Of a stretch of 64,000 bases of DNA, positions 24,928 to 37,227 are shown one piece after another. Each line of letters opens with the position of its first letter. Position 1 is the first letter of the stretch. The notes under the pieces are model-generated. The model saw only the letters and a list, made by a program, of their open reading frames with translations, searched no databases and was not told the DNA's origin. This DNA comes from Cokeromyces recurvatus (taxonomy: Eukaryota > Mucoromycota > Mucoromycetes > Mucorales > Mucoraceae), in the NCBI RefSeq assembly GCF_025118155.1, contig NW_026251387.1, positions 757,001 to 821,000 of the forward strand, in the 5' to 3' direction. The translations under genes were made by a program, and so were the position numbers.

Positions 24928-24939
24928 CTATTTATTAAA
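24020..24939. promoter_or_regulatory. Divergent PIL1 / SUR7-like promoter region
   Basis: 920 bp separating the start codons of two plasma-membrane-domain genes. It contains several A and T runs, including a 65-nt T tract ending 15 bp before the SUR7-like start codon. No individual factor site was recognised. Short open frames on the minus strand here look like chance. Confidence 0.5.
24860..24924. repeat. 65-nt uninterrupted T tract
   Basis: The longest homopolymer in the window, ending 15 bp upstream of the ATG of the SUR7-like gene. It is either in the 5' untranslated region (a U65 leader) or core promoter. Length in the assembly may be inexact. Confidence 0.85.
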
Positions 24940-25878
24940 ATGGGAGTTTCTTTACTTGCATATGTTATTACTTTTTTCGTATTTCTCTGTAATTATACCT
25001 TAACAATTTGCTCGCTTTTATTTCCTAAATGGTACATACTTGTACATAAGAATCACCTATTCATTACTAATCTAATGTTGTAGGCTAACCTTTGTAACGC
25101 CTATACCGTTTTATATGGAAACAAACTATGGATTATTTCGACTTTGTAGAAGGTTTCTTTTCTTATTCTTCTTTTTATAATGTGAATAAATTTAAGACAA
25201 TAACTAATAACGTATTTATTAGTATAACAAGAGAGTGTCGTCCATTTCCTTCATATGATTATGGAGATTGTAAAGAAGGTAAACATGTATACTATATATA
25301 TATTTGAATATATTTCTTAATATTAATAATTATTATAGATGGATTTTGTGAATTATGGTAAAAATAGATTATATAGATACATATACATTATATATTGACC
25401 GATTCACATAAACATGATAGGCGAATAGCAGCAGCAAGTATGATAGTGGCCGTAGTTATTGGTGGTTTAACGATCTTTGCATTATTAATAACGATGTGTA
25501 GTCAAAGACATAAGAGATCAAAAGCATGGGCACCTATTTCATTGTAAGTATATTGAATGATATACGTTTACTAATGATAATTAACATGAAATTATAATAG
25601 TCTGTTTTTAATATTTGGTATGTAAATTTTTGTAAGGTATAAATTTACATTTATACACGCTTATATATTCCCTGTTTATAGCTTTACCTCAAGCGCTCTC
25701 AATGGGTATCATTGCTTATTTATTTAATTCAAGCGCAACCTTTTATATGGGAACAAGATATAATTTCTCATTTATTCTTAGCATCATAAGTTGGATATTA
25801 AGTGTTATTTTATCTATTGTTTTATCATTGATTGCTATCTTGAGCCCACCAGAATATGTTTATACTGCCATTAATTAA
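24940..25878 (+). CDS. SUR7/claudin-like four-TM membrane protein
   Basis: Seven exons (24940-25031, 25084-25152, 25223-25278, 25339-25357, 25421-25543, 25601-25617, 25682-25878) close in phase to give about 190 residues. Four hydrophobic segments are visible: residues 5-28, one after LWRIAAAS, one around FLIFALPQALSMGIIAYL and one near the C-terminus (ILSIISWILSVILSIVLSLIAIL). The first extracellular loop has W, then YGLFRLC and further Cys (REC, GDC, FCELW), the pattern of SUR7/PMP22/claudin families, and is followed by an R-x-A turn. SUR7 proteins mark eisosome-associated plasma-membrane domains. Two microexons of 19 and 17 nt are inferred. The second donor (GTTTCT) is weak. The family placement is by pattern, not search. 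Confidence 0.72.
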
Positions 25879-25925
25879 TAAAAATATTTATTATGTATGT
25901 ATGTATAGATGAAATAGAATAGTTG

Positions 25926-27014
25926 TTAATTTGCTTCTTTTATCTCTACTACTTTCTTTAAAGGAGACATTTCTGTTCCTAATAATTTATCCCAAAATGT
26001 AAAGAAAGGCTGAGAAAAGTTACGTTTGATTCCAAATGATTGATGATGAATATCATGACTATACATAAATACAAGTAAGTAATTTTGACTCTAACTATGA
26101 ATTCTAATACTTTACTATTGAACGTTATTTTCAAATAAAAATTGTAAAGGATCCCAAGGAATTGCATAACCACAATGATCATCGACTATGATTATAATTG
26201 AATAACATGAATAATATGATATGTGTATATAAAGCAATCATACCTGTTTTTAAAGTTGAAAAAGTAAAAAAGAGTGTGCCCATTTTAGTTGACATTTGAG
26301 TAAGTTCAAATGCAAGTGCTGCTCCAACTGAATCTAATAGAAATCCTTCAATTGGATGATTATAAAGTGCACCAAAAGCATAAGGTACATAAAGTCGATG
26401 ATGATGTGAATGAACATGTTTATAAAGAAATTTGTTCATGTGAAATAAGCGATGAAAGAAATATTGATGAGCATCCAAAATAATCCTATCAATTATAGAT
26501 TAGTTTCCATCTAATTAAGCTATCCTATAGAATATTAGAAAAGTAAATATATTTGGGTATATAAATATATATCTTCTTATTACATAGCTGATACAAATTG
26601 TATAATAGGTATAATTATCCAATTGACAAAACTTGCTAAAAAAAAAGATACATTTAAGCCAGGTAATTTCCATGTTAAAAAGACTTCTGTCCACCATCCT
26701 TGTTTTATAGTATTTCTTACAGAATCAGCAGGATGTAAAATAAATAAACCAAGAATAAATTGGACTATTTGTTGCAGTAAAACCATACAGAGCACTTTAG
26801 AGAAACTTACTTTATTTCGATTCTCTATTTCTCCTATTGCATGTATTCTATATTGTTCAAAATAGGGTATTTCAGCTTTCATTACAAAATGCCAAAAAAT
26901 AGAAAATATCCAATAAGCTGCAATTGGCATCCATAGAGCAAGTACCTCATCTGACCAAAGATCTATATTTGTAGTATTTATTCCATTTAAAATGAAATTA
27001 GTTGCTGCATTCAT
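25926..27014 (-). CDS. SUR2: Sphinganine C4-monooxygenase (SUR2 family)
   Basis: SUR2 hydroxylates sphinganine to phytosphingosine in the endoplasmic reticulum membrane. Exons 26584-27014, 26244-26485, 26116-26185 and 25926-26058 close in phase to about 291 residues. The di-iron histidine boxes of the fatty-acid-hydroxylase superfamily are intact: HQYFFH (about 150-155), HSHHH (about 169-173), and YHDIHHQ near residue 250. The SUR2-typical stretches LYVPYAFGALYNHP, DDHCGYAIPWDP and FFTFWDKLLGT are present. Hydrophobic segments lie in the N-terminal half. The gene ends 47 bp from the 3' end of the SUR7-like gene, so their transcripts probably overlap. Confidence 0.93.
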
Positions 27015-27537
27015 TGATTGAATAAACTTCTATTTTTATTATTATTTTATAGGAAAAAAAAAAGTAGTTTATCTCTTATAATTAGAAATATGGAGAGAGA
27101 TAAATAGTATAAAAGGAAATAGGGATAGGAGGAACAACGAAAAAAAAAAAAAAAAAGGGGGTAGTTATTATCGGGGATTTAATTTTTGGGAAGAGATGAA
27201 TGGTTGTTGGTTTTTAAACAATGGATTGTTGTTGGAAAGTATAAAATACAACAATATAATTGGTCTATTCTCAATTTCAAAGTATGTGTCTCTCATAGAA
27301 AAAAGGGATAATAGACTATACGAATCTAAAAAGTATTATGAATATTAATCCCAAAGAGGATAGCATATTAAACGAGGAGAATGTGTCTATTTTAGACTTC
27401 CGAATCAACAGAAAAAAGAAAAAAAAAAAAAGACACTTAAAATAAAGTTTCAAAAATAGAAAAAAAAAAAAAAAGATTTGCATTCTTCTTTCTATTTTTT
27501 TTTTTTTTATTTTCTCTATTAAAATAAAGTAGGTAAT
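27015..27537. promoter_or_regulatory. Divergent SUR2 / LDB17 promoter region
   Basis: 522 bp of purine and pyrimidine tracts (A runs near 27140-27156 and 27419-27431, T run near 27497-27508) between two divergently read genes. No specific site was recognised. Confidence 0.45.
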
Positions 27538-29212
27538 ATGGATGATGATACAATTGAGTATTACTTTGATAGTATAGAGAACTTTTATGCTGGTTAGACG
27601 ATATATGATATCATGAAAATAAAATAAAATATTTAACATGTGCATGCTATAGAATTAGATGATGTCTTGAATCAACCTTATAATAACGAAACTAATGTTA
27701 AAAAAATAACAACTCAATATATTCGATTCCTTGTAAGATACCAACGTAGGTTTTATATTTAATATTTCAGGTTACAATTAAATATAATATTCATGTTTAT
27801 TTTTATATTTGTATTTATATTGATATTCATATTGATATTCATATTTGTATTTATATTGATATTCGTATTTATATTCATATTTGTATTTATTTATTTATTT
27901 TTTTTTTCTTTTTTAATTTAGATGAATTTTTGAAAAGTTCAGTGGAATTTGCCCAAGTTGCTTATAAACTAATCGATTCTCAACTTTGCCTTGATTACAG
28001 TACAGTTGTACTATCACACATTTTAAATGAACATGCACTTGTATCTCAAGATAAAACAGAGCTTTTAGTTTCATTTTCTTTATTACTTTATGCGGGCAAA
28101 GACGAACCAAGATGGTTAGAGTTTATTTTATTGGACTCAATTCAAATGAAAAAGAATAGATTATTTTGCAAAATTATTACTGAAGTGAGACTTGGATTTT
28201 ATGACTGCTATAAATTACTTCATGCCGCATTCTCTTTATGTTATGAATTATGTAAACTGGCTAAAGTAGATATAGAAGATCTAAGTAAATATTTTATCAT
28301 CTTCTTTATATATCATCTTTATTTATTTTCCTTATAGGTTTAATAGATACTTCACTTGTAAATTATCTTTTAGATATAGTAGAAAAAACACGTGGAGATG
28401 CAGATGAGTCTTTTAATTATGATGTTATTCGTTTAATTATGGTATTCAATGAACAATATATGATGTCTGGTTTAAACGAGAATTTAATACTTGATGTATT
28501 ATCTCAACGTATCGGTACCTCAGACACATTTAGTGCCAATTTAATATTTATGTTAAATAGATTAGGTAAAAAATAAATAACGAAAACCTCAATTTATAAC
28601 TAACTCATTTGTTTAAATTATAATAGATGATTTATGTACTCAAATGTTGATATTAAAACTGCTTTATGGTATATTTACAACTCCAACATTACATGAATAC
28701 TTTTATACAAATGACCTTTACGTCTTGGTTGACATTACCCTAAGAGAATTATGCAATTTAAGTGATACAAAAGAGTCACAAACTGTAAGTGTCTTTATTG
28801 ATCTCTCTATTTATTTATTTACGTTCCTGTTTAGTTACAAGAAGCCTATTTACGTGTGTTTGAACAATTATTGGGAAATACTCAACTTCGAGAAAGGCCA
28901 TACAAGAAACAAGAAACATATAAAATACTAAACTGCTTATTAAATCCTGGTATGCGACGAAAAGTAAATTCAACCACTAAACGACTAGTAAAACGTATTA
29001 TTCAAGATTGGTGGGAAAAAATTTGTTGCGAGCTACAAGATAATAAAGAAAATATGACCTCATCTACAAATTCATCTGTTAGCACAATTTCAACTTCCTC
29101 AGGACTAACAACTCCTAAAAATGAAGATGATGAAATATCCATAGTTATTAATCGTGAAGAAATGAATGAAAAAGTGCAACAAGACAGTCATCAACAAGCT
29201 GTTACTGCATAA
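27538..29212 (+). CDS. LDB17/SPIN90 (Dip1-like) actin regulator
   Basis: Proteins of this family (Ldb17, Dip1, SPIN90) act at cortical actin patches and activate Arp2/3 to make the first linear filaments in endocytosis. Six exons (27538-27592, 27653-27745, 27922-28284, 28338-28565, 28627-28784, 28835-29212) close in phase, giving about 424 residues. The diagnostic C-terminal block is clear: LHEYFYTNDLYVLVDITLRE, LCNLSD, AYLRVFEQLLGNTQLRERPYK. The first donor could be GTTAGA (used here) or GTATAG 22 bp earlier; both keep phase. The C-terminal 60 residues are Ser/Thr-rich and then acidic. The second intron carries an imperfect minisatellite. Confidence 0.85.
27790..27901 (+). repeat. Imperfect minisatellite in the second LDB17 intron
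   Basis: Reiterated units built from TATTTATATTGATATTC and ATATTTGTATTTATATT blocks fill most of the intron and pass into a TTTA repeat. It accounts for this intron being much longer (about 176 nt) than the others in the gene. Confidence 0.7.
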
Positions 29213-29339
29213 TACATATATAAATAAACACTGCATCTATTTTCACGATTATAAGAATTTATTTATTAAAGATAAAATAAAGCAAAAAAATGACCAATGA
29301 ACCTATATCATTTTTAATATTATGCTGTATTGCCACACC

Positions 29340-29860
29340 AAACATACGGGCAGAGACAGCTAATTTTGACAGTCTTTAAGAGATTTGATCGTTTTGGAGT
29401 TAAATGTGTTGATAGCCAAGTCATATTTCAACTATGAGCGGACAATTTGTGCATAGTAGAAATGAGAGGCAATCAGGTTCATTTTAGAGTCCATTGATGG
29501 GGCTTTTTTTTTTTTTATATGAATAGGGGTCATCTGAGTAATACGCCAGTTCAATGAAGTATATAATAATTGCTAACAAAGCTGAAGCAAATATAAAAGT
29601 ATAAAACTACTTTTGTCTACTAAAAGTAGGAGTATTTCAAGTCTGATATGATTAATACCTGGAGCTTTTTTTTAGTAGGCAAATTTTTAATACCGTCTTG
29701 AATATATGTAAATGTAATGAGGTAGGAGTCTAATTGAACGGATAGGGTAGAAGGTTGGCTAGAATAGTTGGCGGTTGTAGGTAGAAAGTGACTCGTGTTT
29801 CTTGGCCATGTCCTTATCATTTCTATGATAACTTTACCCGTAAATGCTCTACTAAATATC
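29340..29860 (-). mobile_element. Non-LTR (LINE) reverse transcriptase remnant
   Basis: The minus strand reads, with interruptions, DGIKNLPTKKKAPGINHIRL, then LNWRITQMTPIH, then SKMNLIASHFYYAQIVRS-stop-LKYDLAI. The first two blocks are the K-APG-D and W-x(4)-PIxKK motifs at the N-terminal end of LINE reverse transcriptases. The last resembles the region after the thumb. The catalytic middle of the domain (with the YADD block) is missing, so this is an internally deleted, dead copy. Stop codons replace positions where Gln is usual. Confidence 0.65.
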
Positions 29861-30329
29861 TCTATATGCCATTCACTATTGCTGATCCACTTTCATTTTT
29901 CCTCGACTTAAAATATTCTCTGAAGAAACAAAAGTCCCTGCAATTATTTTCCCCTGGGCTAATTTGTTGGTCTAACGATTTGTATCATTTTAAAAGAAAT
30001 GGGGATTATCTATTTTACCAAACATTTTTTTTTTCCTCCTTCTACTGTTAATTCTGGTGCTAAACTAATATATTCGTTGTCCTCCTCATAGTAAACTACT
30101 ACTAGCATACTCATATTATTTCTAACATTTTCTTTTCTTTTTTGTCTATTTCTCTCTTAACTCCTAAGAGCTTTTTATTTCTTTTCGGAGCTGGTTTGAG
30201 CAATACAGCATAATATTAAAAATGATAAATGTTAGCTGAACATTATTTTTTTTTTAAAAAAATATGAATCATCTATATTTTCCTTTTTTTTTTTTTTTTT
30301 TTTCTTTTTTTTTTTAACTTACATTGATA
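29861..30329. other. Intergenic, promoter side of the MAPR gene
   Basis: Left part may be further decayed element sequence without recognisable motifs. The last 50 bp before the next start codon are T-rich (30282-30315). No gene was recognised. Confidence 0.45.
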
Positions 30330-31011
30330 ATGGCAGCCAAGTCATCTACAGAAACATCACAGCAAAAAATATCAGAAAAGAAAAAATCCTCACTTCTCAG
30401 TCAAGGACTTATTGCTCTTTCTTGGTCTCTTTTATTTTTCTTTTTAGGATCTTATATAATTACAGAAACTTGGTTTTGGGGATATCGTGGCAAATGGACA
30501 AACATTAATACTTACATTCCTGTAAGAACAACTATTTTTTTTTTATAAATAAGAAACCACTAAGAGTAGTTTACATAGCGTAAAGAAAGGATCTTTACAG
30601 AAAAGGAATTATTACAATTTGATGGTACAGATCCCAAAAAGCCCATCTATTTAGCCATAGAGTAAGGATTGAAAATGTTTTTAATGAAAGAAAAAAAAAA
30701 ATTAACAAAAAGAAAGTGGAGATGTTTATGATGTTACAACAGGAAGTGGTTGGTATGGTAAAGGAGGAAGTTATCATCATTTTGCTGGTAGAGATGCTGC
30801 TAGAGCATATGTAACTGGATGTTTTAAAGATCATTTAACACACGACTTGAGAGGATTAAGTGTAGAACAATTAAAAGGAGTTGAACATTGGAAAAAGTTT
30901 TATGAAAAACATCACAAATATCATAAAATTGGACGTGTTTTGCATGATCCTATACCAGAAGATAAACCTATACCTAAACCTTGTAAATCTGCAGTTAACC
31001 AAAAACCATAA
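30330..31011 (+). CDS. Cytochrome b5-like heme-binding (MAPR/Dap1-type) membrane protein
   Basis: Exons 30330-30521, 30579-30661 and 30717-31011 close in phase to about 189 residues. After a short polar leader there is one transmembrane segment (GLIALSWSLLFFFLGSYIIT), then the cytochrome b5-like domain of the MAPR family: FTEKELLQFDGTDPKKPIYL, VYDVTTGSGWYGKGGSYHHF and AGRDAARAYVTGCF. The Tyr residues in the second block match the heme-ligand Tyr positions of Dap1/PGRMC proteins. These proteins bind heme and support P450 enzymes such as sterol demethylase; whether it serves the P450 in this window is unknown. The TTG codon two codons upstream is not needed; the ATG at 30330 is the natural start. 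Confidence 0.88.
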
Positions 31012-32265
31012 AAAAAAAAAAAATGCAGTCTATAAAATAAAAAATTCTGTTTGTTTAACTGTATGATAAAGTGTATAACCTATTTTTCTTAAAAGATATG
31101 TCATAAATTTAAGAAAAAAAAAGTAAACTTTGAGTTATTTGTAATGAGTTAGGGGTAGAATAGTCTATAAATATGTATGTCTTTGAATACCTTGTTCGTT
31201 AGTATACACAAATACACTTCTCCTTAGCTGATAATTGATTAAAAAAAAAAAAAAAAAAAAAGGTATGATAGGATCCCAAATAATAGCGTAAAGGGCATTT
31301 CATTCCTAGTTAAGTCAATATAATATTTTTTGTTATCATTGTACATTATAGATCTTTCCGATTCAACTCTTTCAAAAAAAAATGTTTACTTGAAAAGCCC
31401 TTTATACTAAATAAGATCATTTTGGACATGACTTCTGTACTCGTAAAAAATAAGCACTATCTGTCAAGTTTTTTGCATATAATTCCAATCGACCAATTGT
31501 TATACTTTAACAGTGACTGATAATATCTATTCACTAAATTTGTATGCAGTTATATAGATAATGCTATTTTTTTTAATTGCATATGCGATATATGAATGAC
31601 ATAAACCCTTATGGAAAGTATTCCATGAAAGAAGACTTTTAAACTTCAATCACCCCAAGCTCTGTCATATCTAGCAGTAGAGCAGTATATCATATGATAT
31701 TGATAACTAACACTATTCTTACATAGAAATGAAACGACTGCAAATCGATATGATTATTAACAAATGAATAGGTTAGTTTATTTTTGAATTTGTTCGTTTA
31801 AGTTTAAGGTGAAAAAAAAAAAAGAATCTATGAGTGGGCAACACGAACACATCTCTAAATGACTATCATAAGAAATAGATTGTTTTGAAATAAAGGAAGC
31901 TTTGAATTAAAAAGTATTTTATCGTGTTAAAGAAAAGGCGTATAAATTATATTCAATACTTTACATTATAAATGATTATAGTTTGTGAATATGCAATATG
32001 ATAGTAAATGAAGAAGAACAACTAACTTTACATTCATTGTATTTTGTTATATGTAATTTCATTTGATGACATAGATTTGTGCATAATCATATTGCTATTT
32101 TTATTTAAATGTATTAGACTCCTATTTTTTTTTCTTTTCTTAAAGTGCACTCCTTTTATAAAAATAACCTAAAAATTAGATTTCTCCAAGTTAGTTATTA
32201 AATATTCAAATATAACCAGTTATCTATCTTTTTTTTTTTTTTGTTTTTTTTTTTCAAATTTAAAA
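31012..32265. other. Intergenic, no gene seen
   Basis: 1.25 kb of AT-rich DNA with A and T runs (31008-31020, 31241-31260, 32230-32253). No coding, tRNA or element motif was recognised. The T-rich end precedes the kinase gene start by about 12 bp. Confidence 0.55.
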
Positions 32266-34043
<1,778 letters not shown>

Positions 34044-34079
34044 GATCGTTGCATGCATTATATTTATTTAGAGCGAATT

Positions 34080-34081
<2 letters not shown>

Positions 34082-34118
<37 letters not shown>
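34082..34118. repeat. 37-nt A tract between convergent kinase and UBE2S genes
   Basis: An uninterrupted A run in the 77-bp gap between the two stop codons. It would lie in the 3' untranslated region of the kinase mRNA, and as U residues in that of UBE2S. Confidence 0.85.
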
Positions 34119-34120
<2 letters not shown>

Positions 34121-34986
34121 TTATAGTCTTCTTAATGTTTTTTTCTTGTCATTTTTCTTTATTTTTTTCTTTGTATCATCTTGTTGTGCTTTAGTATTGT
34201 CTATTTGCTCGTGAAGTCTCTTTTTACTAACAATAGATGATGTATTTGATAATGACTGAAGTATAATATTATCGGTTATTGTATTGTTTGTTTCCTGATT
34301 ATCAATATTATCATTTTCTTGATCTTGTGATTCTTCCCTTGACAAATTCCAAAATTCAGTTTTTCCTGATTTAGCATGAATAGATGTATATAAACGTGCT
34401 CGTTTTGCATAATCTTCATATTGTTCTAATAAAAGTCGTCCAGCTTCTTCATTTAATGCTGATTCTGGATTTGGCACAATCAAAAGACATTTAATCGTCT
34501 AAATTAATTTAATGTTGAGATTTTCTTGAATAAAATATGCATATATGCGCTTTTTTTTTTTTTTTTTTTTTTTTTTACCAGCAGAATATGCTCTATCCCA
34601 AGTTCTGATTTCCAATCCTTTTTTAATGTATTTACACAAATTTCACCAGCTGAAGATACGTTTGGATGAAATATCTTTGTTATGAAATAGCCTTTAGGCG
34701 GTGTATTAGGGAATCCTTCATCTATATTTAGCTTTACTTTGAAATATCCTTCTTCATAGGGTGTACTATCTAATGATATTTTTAGTGTAAACCAGAAAAA
34801 AAAAAAAAAAAAACTTTTCTTGTATCTATTTATTTATCTATTTTTACCTGGACCTCTGATCCAGGCTTGGATCTCGGTTAAATTAGCATCATTAACAATG
34901 ACTCGAATGTCTTCTACCGGTTTTTCTTGTAATTGTCTTAACTCTTTTAAAATTCGTTTTAATGCTGTAGGAGGTAAAACGGTCAT
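34121..34986 (-). CDS. UBE2S: Ubiquitin-conjugating enzyme E2 S (UBE2S/E2-EPF type)
   Basis: UBE2S elongates Lys11-linked ubiquitin chains on substrates of the anaphase-promoting complex. Exons 34848-34986, 34579-34769 and 34121-34498 close in phase to about 235 residues. The UBC fold is complete: [20 protein letters not shown] with catalytic Cys at about residue 91, then [20 protein letters not shown] and the UBE2S-type C-terminal helix. The acidic, Asn-rich linker leads to a Lys-rich tail ending in KKKTLRRL. The terminal LRRL is the peptide by which animal UBE2S docks on the APC. This, with the [14 protein letters not shown] block, supports orthology rather than a general E2. Confidence 0.93.
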
Positions 34987-36108
34987 TCGAGTTTAACTGT
35001 AAAAAAAAAAAAAGGAAATAAATAAGAAAAATAAAGAAATAATGTCGCGATAATTCGCAAAACAAAAAAATAAAATAAAATAAAATAAACGCGCTTTTAC
35101 GCGCCGGTTCTTTTTTTATTATTATTAATATAGAAAAAAACATCAATTTAAGATGATTCGAAGATAGTATTGAAACTAAACAAGATATCAGAAATAAATG
35201 AAGAAAAAAAAAAACCGGTAATAGCGCATTTTTCTTATGATGTAATATATTTTAACTTTACCAAAGTTTGAAGGTTATCTTTTACTTAAGAAACTTTATA
35301 GAGAATAAAGAGATCAGTATTATGCTGGAGTATAAATTTAATATATTCTTTATGCTTGAGAGTACTATTAATTTTATAAAAAAAATCATTAAATGCAATG
35401 GACATCTTTTTTATCTTTATCTATACATAGATAATTTTCTTGAATGCTTTATTGATATGTTTATTGTATATTCCTCTTTAGTGGTATGTCGTTTGATTTC
35501 ACGATGATTTAGGTGAAGTTTAAAAATAACTGGGTGAAAACATATACACGCCTAGGATTTGCAGAGTATTATGTATATTATTATTATTATTATTATTATT
35601 ATTTGTCTGTTCAAAATATATGACAGGTAGTGATAATAACGATAGAAAGCTTTGTAATACTTGCTAACAGAATTTAAATCATATCAAAAGAAGCAAGTAA
35701 CATCTGTGTAAATCTTTGAGGAGTAAATAAACGTAGTGTAAAATACATTGGGACTATATGAAGAATAAGTTATACAGTAAAAACTTTAATGAGAGGCCTC
35801 TGTACTGGCGTTATCATTTTCCATATAAAAACCCTGTGTAATGTTCTTTTGATTATTCACTGTTATTTTCACTTCCTTAAGATCTTATGATGAATCTATG
35901 TTATTTGCTTGCTATATATTATATTTAGTCGCATTCCTGTATCTATAGAACGTCTATTTAAAGCACAAATAACATGGTAGTCCTTAAATTACTATAGATA
36001 TTTAATTATATCGTCATTTGACATCTAAGGTCTATATAATCCGTTATTATCTGAGACGATATCTTAACAAAGAAAATGTTTTTAGGTTAAAATTTCTTGT
36101 ACCTTATC

Positions 36109-36140
<32 letters not shown>

Positions 36141-37155
36141 TATTCGGTCTTAACTAAATACTTTTCTGACTCCAAATATGTATTGCAAGATAACAATATT
36201 GTACATGAATATCCTTCAAAATCAATTTATAAATAAAGATAGAAAAAAAAAAGTGAATATTGGATCTTGTTAACTTATTTAGCTTCATTTCGTATTATAT
36301 TTTATTTTAATCTGACATCTTAATAAAAATACACAAATTATAATATACTTTTGTTTGGGCAATACATCAAATATTGCAATGCTCTAAAAAATAAATAAAT
36401 TGCAGGACTAGTTCGGTCTCTCACGTGGTTGCTACTGCCAATTTTTGCGTACTCAAATTTTACCTTTGTATACTACCTGACAAAATGATAAAGAAAAGCT
36501 TAAGTGGATAGTAAATTAAAGATGATTTGAATTTTTAAGTGCTTTTTGTAACGTTATTAAGGAATATATATTTAATTACCTTTATTTTTGATTTATTCCA
36601 GTTTGAGATGTACTTTTTATTTCTATAAAATAGAATAGTATTACAAAGAAAAAATAAATTTAAGCCCATAAAAGTAAATATTATGTAATACAGGGTGTAT
36701 TTAAGTACTTTAAGCAATTTGATTGGTTAGCGGATTTTGAATTTTTTCGATTTGGACTATATTTAAGAGAGGATATAAAAAAATTGATACGTCTGCGGTG
36801 CTTAAGTGTGAAATTGTTAAATATAAGCTGATAAACTAAAACAAAATATAATATCCAAATAAGACTCAATAAACCAAATCACAATCTTGACAATATTCTC
36901 TTTTTCCGAGTTCTTCTCTTGACAATATTTATTAATAATCCTTTTCAATTGCTTCAGCTGCAATCGTAGTACTCAATGTACACAATTAATTTATTATCAA
37001 AAGAAAAGCTCTCTTTATTAAAGATTTAAGAAAAATAAAATATTTATAATAATTATTAAAAGCACCCCAAAGAAGTAGTAGTCACAAGTCACGTGGCTGC
37101 TAGATTTTAGAAGTGTAATTTGACAATTATCACACACCGTGTCAAAATATCAACG
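34987..37155. other. Long intergenic region, no gene seen
   Basis: 2.2 kb with the UBE2S promoter at its left. Contains a TTA microsatellite near 35575-35603, an A run near 36111-36137, and two similar CACGTGG motifs (about 36426 and 37091). Sequence near 36685-36800 reads like an element end (TACAGGGTGTATTTAAGTAC), but no partner repeat was found. No coding pattern was recognised. Confidence 0.5.
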
Positions 37156-37227
37156 GGTTCCATGGTGTAATGGTTATCATATCGGTCTTTGAATCCGGTG
37201 ATCTGAGTTCGATTCTCGGTGGGACCT
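37156..37227 (+). tRNA. tRNA-Gln (anticodon TTG)
   Basis: Acceptor GGTTCCA pairs with TGGGACC (one G-T), the anticodon loop is CTTTGAA (anticodon TTG), and the T arm is CTGAG-TTCGATT-CTCGG. The anticodon stem has one mismatch next to the loop. The sequence follows eukaryotic tRNA-Gln closely. No intron is present and the B box is intact. Confidence 0.92.

Noticed and set aside
36680..36800. Possible terminal inverted repeat starting TACAGGGTGTATTTAAGTAC
   Set aside because: No matching inverted copy was found in the window, so an element could not be defined.
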